A stretch of 10,537 nucleotides of DNA from an uncultured Eubacteriales bacterium (lineage in GTDB: Bacteria; Bacillota; Clostridia; Lachnospirales; Bianqueaceae), in contig ONYR01000320.1 in the NCBI GenBank assembly GCA_900322165.1, positions 1 through 10,537 of the forward strand, read 5' to 3'. Every line of letters begins with the position of its first letter. Position 1 is the stretch's first letter. The notes beneath the pieces are model-generated. The model had not been told where the DNA came from, did not search any database, and saw nothing but the letters and a program-made list of their open reading frames with translations. This document shows, piece after piece, positions 1 through 4,596 of the stretch. Position numbers and translations under genes: made by a program.

Positions 1-1176
1 GCTGCGAAGATGCTCCTTGCTTTCGCGAGGATGATGCACGCAGGCGGCCGCCACCTTGCTGATGTACTCAAAGCGCATATCCGCCATTGCGGCGCTGCGG
101 TCCATACCGCGCTCCTTTTCCATCTGGAGCACGATATGTTCAAGGGTCTCTTTCTCGTTGGTATCAAGAGCCAGGTCCTTCATAATGGCCTCGTCGCCTT
201 CGATCAGCTTGCTCGACGCGAAGCGGCGGGGGAGAGAGGCGCGGTCGGCATGGTCCTCGATGAGGTGGCTGACAGCGTGAAGCGCACGGTGGACCGCACC
301 GCCATGATCCTCCGCGCTGCAGAAATCCTGCCGGAGCGGACGTTCCTGATATTTCGCAATGTGGATCGCGTGGCGGACCAGCTCGTCCACGCCCTGATTC
401 TTCGCGGCCGAGATCGGAACGACCGGAACGCCGAGCATCGCTTCCATCGCGTTGACATCGACGCTGCCGCCGTTACCGGTCAGCTCATCCATCATGTTGA
501 GCGCCACGACCATCGGAACGTTCATCTCGAGAAGCTGCATCGTGAGATACAGATTGCGCTCGATATTGGTCGCGTCAACGATGTTGATGATCGCTTTCGG
601 CTTTTCCTTCAGCACAAAATCGCGGGAGACAAGCTCCTCGCTGGAGTAGGGCGACATCGAGTAGATGCCGGGAAGGTCCGTAATCAGCGTGTTTTCGTGA
701 CCGCGGATGACACCGTCCTTGCGGTCGACCGTGACGCCGGGGAAATTTCCGACGTGCTGGTTGGCGCCGGTCAGCTGATTGAACAGGGTCGTTTTACCGC
801 TGTTCTGGTTGCCGACAAGGGCGAAGGTCAGCTTCGTGCCCTCCGGAAGAGGATCACCGCTGCCTTTCGGGTGAAATTTGCCTTCCTCACCAAGACCGGG
901 GTGCGCCACATGATGGTGCTGCGGCTCGGATTCAGGCTCCGATATCACCGCATCAAGCGGTTCAACTCCGACGTTCTTTGCGTCGTCCACGCGCAGCGTC
1001 AGTTCATAGCCGCGAAGACGGACCTCCATCGGGTCGCCGAGCGGAGCGAGCTTGACAAGGGTGACATCGACGCCGGGAATCAGACCCATGTCGAGGAAAT
1101 GCTGGCGGAGCGCGCCTTCGCCGTTAACGCTGGTAATGCGGGCGGACTCGCCCACCTTCAGTTCATTCAGGTTCAT
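1..1176 (-). CDS. feoB: FeoA-FeoB fusion ferrous iron transporter, N-terminal part (cut by window edge)
   Basis: This is the GTP-dependent Fe2+ importer of the cytoplasmic membrane. The 392 codons present hold only its cytosolic part; the permease domain lies beyond position 1. Residues 1-75 form a FeoA SH3-like domain (LRQHFLDMGLIPG at 23-35). A His/Gly/Pro-rich linker (about 80-112) leads into the FeoB G domain: G1 GNQNSGKTT at 122-130, switch I GNFPGVTV with T149, G3 DLPG at 167-170, G4 NMMD at 227-230, and G5 ISAAKNQG around 255-262. A helical region with charged residues follows (about 265-390). FeoA is usually a separate protein of about 75 residues, so the fusion is a variant, though one known in anaerobes. 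The start at 1176 is the first ATG after an in-frame stop and has a weak AGAAGG upstream. The open plus-strand frame opposite (10-1482) is a shadow, because all FeoA and G-domain motifs read from the minus strand. Confidence 0.95.
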   Translation of the reverse strand, partial: MNLNELKVGESARITSVNGEGALRQHFLDMGLIPGVDVTLVKLAPLGDPMEVRLRGYELTLRVDDAKNVGVEPLDAVISEPESEPQHHHVAHPGLGEEGKFHPKGSGDPLPEGTKLTFALVGNQNSGKTTLFNQLTGANQHVGNFPGVTVDRKDGVIRGHENTLITDLPGIYSMSPYSSEELVSRDFVLKEKPKAIINIVDATNIERNLYLTMQLLEMNVPMVVALNMMDELTGNGGSVDVNAMEAMLGVPVVPISAAKNQGVDELVRHAIHIAKYQERPLRQDFCSAEDHGGAVHRALHAVSHLIEDHADRASLPRRFASSKLIEGDEAIMKDLALDTNEKETLEHIVLQMEKERGMDRSAAMADMRFEYISKVAAACVHHPRESKEHLRS

Positions 1177-1239
1177 TGGTACTTCGTGCCTTCTTGTTTT
1201 TTATTTCTTTTGGCAAAATGCCTATCTATGTCATATTAT

Positions 1240-1271
1240 CGTATTCTACCATACGGATGGGTAAAAGAAAA
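1240..1271 (-). promoter_or_regulatory. Candidate feo promoter with overlapping inverted repeat
   Basis: Read on the minus strand, an extended -10 (TGG then TAGAAT, 1248 to 1243) lies about 67 bases upstream of the feo start. A poor -35 (TTTTCT, 1271 to 1266) sits 17 bases further up. The arms CGTAT (1240-1244) and ATACG (1251-1255) form an inverted repeat across the -10, which could be an operator. I could not match it convincingly to a Fur or DtxR box. GATAAT at 1240 to 1235 is an alternative -10. Confidence 0.3.
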
Positions 1272-1417
1272 CGGCAGTCAGGTCTTTTTTGCGCTTGGCG
1301 TGAACGATGTTTCCTACTATACGGAGCAGACAAAGGAGATCATCAACCTCGCCGCCTTTCAGCGCGAGGTCACGAAGATCCGCGAATCATCTCAGCCCCC
1401 TCACATCAACAGGATTT

Positions 1418-1461
1418 GGGGCTTGTACAAACACCGTTCTAATTACAGCCCCTTTGTTTTT
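1418..1461 (+). terminator. Terminator-like hairpin upstream of the tetR promoter
   Basis: GGGGCT (1418-1423) pairs with AGCCCC (1447-1452), and after a one-base bulge GTA (1425-1427) pairs with TAC (1444-1446). The loop is 16 bases and the tail is TTTGTTTTT (1453-1461). It could end a plus-strand transcript before the tetR promoter, for example the remnant of a lost gene. A second AGCCCC at 1394-1399 could compete for the same GGGGCT. The long loop makes it weaker than the other terminators in this window. Confidence 0.35.
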
Positions 1462-1484
1462 GATGCTAAACAAAAAGAATGATA

Positions 1485-1512
1485 TTGACACTGTGTCAGA
1501 ATCTGCTATAAT
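1485..1512 (+). promoter_or_regulatory. Promoter of the tetR-reductase operon
   Basis: A perfect TTGACA -35 (1485-1490), a 16-base spacer and a perfect TATAAT -10 (1507-1512) preceded by TGC (extended -10). Transcription should start near 1519. This is the best sigma-A promoter in the window, and such a strong promoter fits control by repression. The -35 lies inside the left operator, and the right operator covers the expected start point. Confidence 0.9.
1486..1498. promoter_or_regulatory. TetR-type operator, left copy
   Basis: TGACACTGTGTCA is a perfect inverted repeat of TGACAC and GTGTCA about one central base. It overlaps the -35 hexamer. With its flanks (1485-1502) it matches 1518-1535 at 16 of 18 positions, differing only in the central two bases. 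TetR-family repressors commonly bind such palindromes in their own promoters, so the neighbouring TetR protein is the natural ligand (inference). Confidence 0.75.
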
Positions 1513-1518
1513 ATTAAT

Positions 1519-1531
1519 TGACACGATGTCA
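1519..1531. promoter_or_regulatory. TetR-type operator, right copy
   Basis: TGACACGATGTCA carries the inverted arms TGACA and TGTCA about three central bases. It lies at the expected transcription start. Its centre (1525) is 33 bp from that of the left copy (1492), about three helical turns, so two repressor dimers would sit on the same face of the DNA around the -10. The strict repeat of core and flanks argues against chance. Confidence 0.75.
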
Positions 1532-1555
1532 GAATAACTCCCGGGAGGTTATGTC

Positions 1556-2209
1556 ATGCCAAAAGGATCACCGGAAAGGACAGCGGCACGCAAGGATGAA
1601 ATCATCCGTGCCTGCGAAAAGCTTTACCAGACCAAGAGCTTTAAAGAGATCACGCTGAAGGATATCGGAAACGAAACATCGTTCTCGCGCCCGACGATCT
1701 ACAACTATTTTCAGACAAAGGAAGAGATCTTCCTGGCCCTGTATGAGCTCGAGTATGAGCGGTGGAATGAAGATCTTGAGACGATCCTCGCAGAGAACGA
1801 ACAGCTGAGCAAAAAGGAGATCGCTGAGAAGATCGCGCAGTCTCTCGAGAAGCGGGCACAGCTGCTGAAACTGCTTGCCATGAACAACTATGACATGGAA
1901 GAGAGCAGCCGCGAGGAGCGCCTGGCAAGCTTCAAGAACGCTTACGGAAAATCGATGCGGAATATTCACGCGATCCTGGATAAGTTCTGCCCCGGCATGA
2001 GCGAAGAGGAAAAGCAAACCTTTATCTATGCCTTTTTCCCGTTCATGTTCGGCATCTATCCCTACACCTCCGTGACGGAAAAACAGCGCAACGCGATGAG
2101 TGAAGCCGGGGTGGACTACCGTTACCAGACGATCTATGAACTGACTTACCGCTGCCTGATGAGGCTGCTTGGCGAAGAATATAAACGGGAAGCAAAGGAG
2201 ACATCATGA
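1556..2209 (+). CDS. TetR/AcrR family transcriptional regulator
   Basis: A 217-residue cytosolic repressor, a normal length for the family. Residues 10-60 form the TetR DNA-binding domain: helix 1 (RKDEIIRACEKLY), then the helix-turn-helix ITLKDIGNETSFSRPTIYNYF at about 32-52, followed by the usual K-E-E-I-F. The rest (about 65-217) is the ligand-binding and dimer part, here rich in Glu, Lys and Met, and no ligand can be read from it. GGGAGG (1543-1548) lies 7 bases before ATG 1556; an ATG at 1551 is out of frame. The gene is first in its operon and overlaps the next by ATGA, so it is probably translationally coupled to the genes it controls. The paired palindromes at 1486-1531 suggest autorepression, relieved by a small molecule that the downstream reductases process. 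Confidence 0.93.
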   Translation: MPKGSPERTAARKDEIIRACEKLYQTKSFKEITLKDIGNETSFSRPTIYNYFQTKEEIFLALYELEYERWNEDLETILAENEQLSKKEIAEKIAQSLEKRAQLLKLLAMNNYDMEESSREERLASFKNAYGKSMRNIHAILDKFCPGMSEEEKQTFIYAFFPFMFGIYPYTSVTEKQRNAMSEAGVDYRYQTIYELTYRCLMRLLGEEYKREAKETS

Positions 2210-3258
2210 AGTACACGAAACTTGGCAATTCGGATCTGAACGTCTCCCGCATCTGCATGGGATGCATGGGGTTTGGCGATTCGGGAAGAGGACAGCACAG
2301 CTGGACGCTCGATGAAGCGCATTCCAGAGAGATCATCAAACGAGGGCTCGAGCTTGGCGTGAATTTTTACGACACAGCGATTGCTTACCAGAGCGGAACG
2401 AGCGAGCAGTATGTCGGCCGTGCGCTTAAGGATTTCGCTAAGCGCGATGAGGTCGTCGTTGCAACAAAGTTCCTCCCGAGAACACCCGAAGAGATCGAGA
2501 AGGGCATCAGCGGACAACAGCACATCGAAAACATGATCAACACCAGCCTTGGCAACCTTGGCATGGATTATGTTGACCTGTACATTTACCATATGTGGGA
2601 CTGGAACACGCCGCTCTACGAGATCATGGATGGGCTCAACCGCATCGTGAAGGCGGGCAAGGCGCGCTACATCGGGATCTCGAACTGCTTTGCCTGGCAG
2701 ATCGCGAAGGCCAACGCGCTCGCTGAGATGGAAGGCTTTGCGAAATTCGTTTCGATCCAGGGCCATTACAACCTGATCTTCCGTGAAGAGGAACGTGAGA
2801 TGGTGCCGTACTGCAACGAGGAAAACATTGCGCTCACTCCCTACAGTGCGCTCGCAAGCGGACGTCTTTCGAGAAAGCCAGGAGACCTTGGAACCAAGCG
2901 GGCCACGGAAGACAGCTACGCGCACTTTAAATATGACGCAACGGCGGATCAGGATAACGTCATCATCGCTCGCGTCGCGGAGATTGCAGAAAAGCACGGT
3001 GTCACCATGACCGAAGTCTCGCTCGCCTGGCTGCTGACGAAGGTGACGGCTCCGGTCGTTGGGGCAACGAAGATGCATCATATCGAGGGTGCGGTGAAAG
3101 CGGTGGATCTTGCGCTCAGCGATGAGGAGATCGCTTATCTCGAGGCGCCCTACATCCCGCACGCGCTGGCCGGTGTCATGGCCCAGAACAAGCCCGCCGC
3201 GTCCAAGGAAAAGCATGTTTGGTCCACCGGTGACCAGAAGATCAAGGAGGAGAAGTAA
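2206..3258 (+). CDS. Aldo/keto reductase
   Basis: A 350-residue NAD(P)H-dependent carbonyl reductase of the AKR superfamily, a soluble TIM-barrel enzyme. The catalytic tetrad is visible: D56 (GVNFYDTA), Y61 (AYQSG), K88 (VVVATKF) and H129 (LYIYHMWD). The N-terminal KLGNSDLNVSRICMG and the GISN element after the KARYIG strand are typical. Near the C-terminus, PVVGATKMHHIEGA followed by LSDEEI is the usual cofactor-binding segment. The physiological substrate cannot be told; aldehydes, quinones or methylglyoxal-type electrophiles are reasonable guesses. AAAGGAG (2194-2200) stands 5 bases before ATG 2206, which overlaps the tetR stop by four bases. The 3' end of the gene carries the ribosome site of the next one. 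A long open frame opposite it on the minus strand (2146-3216) is a shadow. Confidence 0.93.
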   Translation: MKYTKLGNSDLNVSRICMGCMGFGDSGRGQHSWTLDEAHSREIIKRGLELGVNFYDTAIAYQSGTSEQYVGRALKDFAKRDEVVVATKFLPRTPEEIEKGISGQQHIENMINTSLGNLGMDYVDLYIYHMWDWNTPLYEIMDGLNRIVKAGKARYIGISNCFAWQIAKANALAEMEGFAKFVSIQGHYNLIFREEEREMVPYCNEENIALTPYSALASGRLSRKPGDLGTKRATEDSYAHFKYDATADQDNVIIARVAEIAEKHGVTMTEVSLAWLLTKVTAPVVGATKMHHIEGAVKAVDLALSDEEIAYLEAPYIPHALAGVMAQNKPAASKEKHVWSTGDQKIKEEK

Positions 3259-3259
3259 G

Positions 3260-3586
3260 ATGAGTGAGAAAATCGTCCAGACAGCCGGAAGAGATCAGCT
3301 CGGAGAATTTGCGCCGATGTTTGCACACCTGAATGACGATGTGCTTTTCGGTGAAGTGTGGAATGAAGAAGCGATCAATGTCAAAACCAAATGCATCGTA
3401 ACGGTCGTATCCCTGATGGCTTCGGGCATCACGGATTCCTCACTGACCTATCACCTGCAGAACGCGAAAGCACACGGCGTGACAAAGGAAGAGATCGCCG
3501 CGATCATTACCCACGCGACGATGTACGTCGGCTGGCCGAAAGGGTGGGCGGTTTTCCGCCTAGCCAAGGAAGTCTGGAAAGACTGA
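3260..3586 (+). CDS. Carboxymuconolactone decarboxylase (CMD) family protein
   Basis: A 108-residue all-helical small protein of the CMD/AhpD-like superfamily. The family pattern runs from K44CIVTVVSLMASG through L62-T-Y-H65-L, N68-A-x-x-x-G-V-T-x-E-E-I and T84-H85-A-x-x-Y-V-G-W-P93. The CxxC redox pair of AhpD peroxidases is absent; C45 is the only cysteine. It therefore resembles the gamma-carboxymuconolactone decarboxylase branch rather than a peroxidase, and its reaction is unknown. AAGGAGG (3244-3250) inside the preceding gene lies 9 bases before ATG 3260. Only one base separates the aldo/keto reductase stop from this start, so the two are co-translated. Small CMD proteins next to aldo/keto reductases and flavodoxins are a recurrent arrangement in Firmicutes redox clusters, which supports a supporting role in electrophile or redox defence (inference). 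Confidence 0.9.
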   Translation: MSEKIVQTAGRDQLGEFAPMFAHLNDDVLFGEVWNEEAINVKTKCIVTVVSLMASGITDSSLTYHLQNAKAHGVTKEEIAAIITHATMYVGWPKGWAVFRLAKEVWKD

Positions 3587-3629
3587 TACACGGAACAAAA
3601 CGAAATAATACAGAGGCAAAAGAGGCAAA

Positions 3630-4379
3630 ATGAAAAAGATTCTTTCAATGATTGTAGTGGTGACACTGCTTCTCGGGCTGACCGCCTGCGGCAGCGCAAA
3701 TACCGAGGACAGTTCCAACTCCGTCACCGAGAGCGGTTCTCAAACCGAAACTTCCACAGAGCAGACATCTGAGCTGACGGAAACCGAGGCAGAAACCTCA
3801 AACACAACGGAAACTTCGCAGAAAGAGAGCGCGCAGGAGTCGGAGGCTTCCGCAGAGGCGTCCGCGGAGACGTCGGAAACGGCGCAGGAGAGTGCAGCGC
3901 CTCAGAAAGAGGTGTTGGTCGTGTTCTTCTCTGCGACCGGAACAACGAAGGATGTCGCGGAAAAGATCGCAAAACTGATGGATGCGGATCTCTATGAGAT
4001 CAAGGCGGCGGTCGAATACACGGAGGAGGACCTCGACTGGCACAACAGCTCCAGCCGCACGTCGCTTGAACAAAATGATCCTACGGTTCGTCCGGAGATC
4101 GGAAGCGAAACGATCTCGCTGGAGGGCTACAAAACGATCTTTATCGGTTATCCGATCTGGTGGGGCGAGGAGCCGCGCATCCTCGATACCTTTGTCGAGA
4201 GCTACGACTTTACCGGAATCACCCTGATTCCGTTCTGCACCTCAAGCAGCAGCGGTGTAGGCCGAAGCGATCAGAATCTGGCTGAAAATGCCGGAAGCGG
4301 CGAGTGGCTTGACGGTAAGCGTTTCGGAGCCGGTCCTTCGGAAGAGACAGTCCTTGAGTGGCTGAATGAAGTAAAGTAA
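3630..4379 (+). CDS. Lipoprotein flavodoxin with Ser/Thr/Glu-rich spacer
   Basis: A 249-residue exported electron carrier. Residues 1-20 form a lipoprotein signal peptide (MKK, a hydrophobic stretch, then LTAC with C20 as the lipidated cysteine). Residues 22-92 are a low-complexity spacer of Ser, Thr, Glu and Ala. Residues 93-249 are a flavodoxin fold: KEVLVVFFSATGTTK with the FMN-phosphate loop SATGTTK at 101-107, GYPIWWGEEPR at 173-183 by the isoalloxazine ring, and the FCTSSSSGVGRS element near 202-213. Most flavodoxins are cytosolic and lack the first 90 residues, so this one should sit on the outer face of the membrane. The start at 3630 has only a weak AGAGGC (3621-3626). A 43-base gap and no terminator separate it from the CMD gene, so it is probably the last gene of the TetR unit. 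Its redox partner is not visible here. Confidence 0.9.
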   Translation: MKKILSMIVVVTLLLGLTACGSANTEDSSNSVTESGSQTETSTEQTSELTETEAETSNTTETSQKESAQESEASAEASAETSETAQESAAPQKEVLVVFFSATGTTKDVAEKIAKLMDADLYEIKAAVEYTEEDLDWHNSSSRTSLEQNDPTVRPEIGSETISLEGYKTIFIGYPIWWGEEPRILDTFVESYDFTGITLIPFCTSSSSGVGRSDQNLAENAGSGEWLDGKRFGAGPSEETVLEWLNEVK

Positions 4380-4391
4380 AATAAGAAAGTG

Positions 4392-4429
4392 AAAAAAGGT
4401 CATCCCTTGCATCAGGGATGGCCTTTTTT
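4392..4429 (+). terminator. Intrinsic terminator of the tetR operon
   Basis: A 16-bp stem (4392-4407 with 4414-4429) around the loop TGCATC. It has one G-T wobble and ends in six T, which pair with six A at the foot. The run of A on the left arm could let it act in both directions. It starts 13 bases after the flavodoxin stop. Confidence 0.92.
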
Positions 4430-4482
4430 GCAAAGTATAGACACCGCTATACGGAAAGTGAAAAATGATAAAAAATAAATTT

Positions 4483-4542
4483 AGCATAATATAAATAATG
4501 ATTGAAATAGTTCAATGAACTGAGCATAATATGAATTATGAT
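4483..4542. repeat. Paired palindromic repeats at the surface gene promoter
   Basis: Two 20-base copies begin at 4483 and 4523 (AGCATAATAT, then AAT, then ATGAT), differing at two positions and spaced exactly 40 bp apart. Each core is a palindrome: CATAAT and ATTATG in the right copy (4525-4540), with one mismatch in the left (4485-4500). A third palindrome, ATTGAA/TTCAAT (4501-4516), lies between them. They look like operator sites for an unknown dimeric regulator. Confidence 0.5.
4502..4530 (+). promoter_or_regulatory. Promoter of the surface protein gene
   Basis: TTGAAA (4502-4507), a 17-base spacer and CATAAT (4525-4530), which predict a transcript start near 4537 and a leader of about 60 bases. 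The -35 lies within the palindrome ATTGAA-ATAG-TTCAAT (4501-4516), and the -10 within the right copy of the paired repeats. This suggests the promoter is regulated. The flanking 4430-4590 is strongly AT-rich. Confidence 0.65.
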
Positions 4543-4582
4543 AAGGGAACTGTTTGCTGTAAGCAATAATTCTATATATTCG

Positions 4583-4589
4583 AAGGAGG
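4583..4589 (+). promoter_or_regulatory. Ribosome site that decides the surface protein start
   Basis: AAGGAGG ends one base before the ATG at 4591, too close to serve it, but stands 7 bases before the in-frame ATG at 4597. The protein is therefore taken to begin at 4597 with MYKRLSK rather than MVMYKR. Confidence 0.85.
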
Positions 4590-4596
4590 AATGGTT

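Larger units (their letters stand above)
1177..1484. other. Intergenic region between divergent feo and tetR units, with a coding-like fragment
   Basis: These 308 bases separate the two divergent genes. The half near feo is AT-rich and holds its presumed promoter. The stretch 1261-1395 on the plus strand reads as plausible protein (in the frame starting at 1261: VFFALGVNDV, then INLAAFQREVTKIRES), with the same GC-ending codons (ATC, CTC, GAG, AAG) as the neighbouring genes. The GVND piece resembles block III (GxND) of SGNH hydrolases, but no start with a ribosome site, no GDS block and no fitting stop are present. I see it as a possible decayed gene fragment, not a gene. A hairpin with a T-rich tail follows at 1418-1461. 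Confidence 0.3.

Noticed and set aside
10..1482. A 490-codon open frame on the plus strand opposite feoB
   Set aside because: The minus strand encodes unmistakable FeoA and GTPase motifs over 1-1176; the plus frame shows no domain, is Arg/His/Val-rich in the manner of antisense frames, and lacks a ribosome site. Only its last part (after 1261) is kept as a possible fragment.
2146..3216. A 356-codon open frame on the minus strand
   Set aside because: It lies opposite the aldo/keto reductase, whose catalytic tetrad is intact. The antisense frame is open because of the GC-rich third codon positions and shows no recognisable motif.
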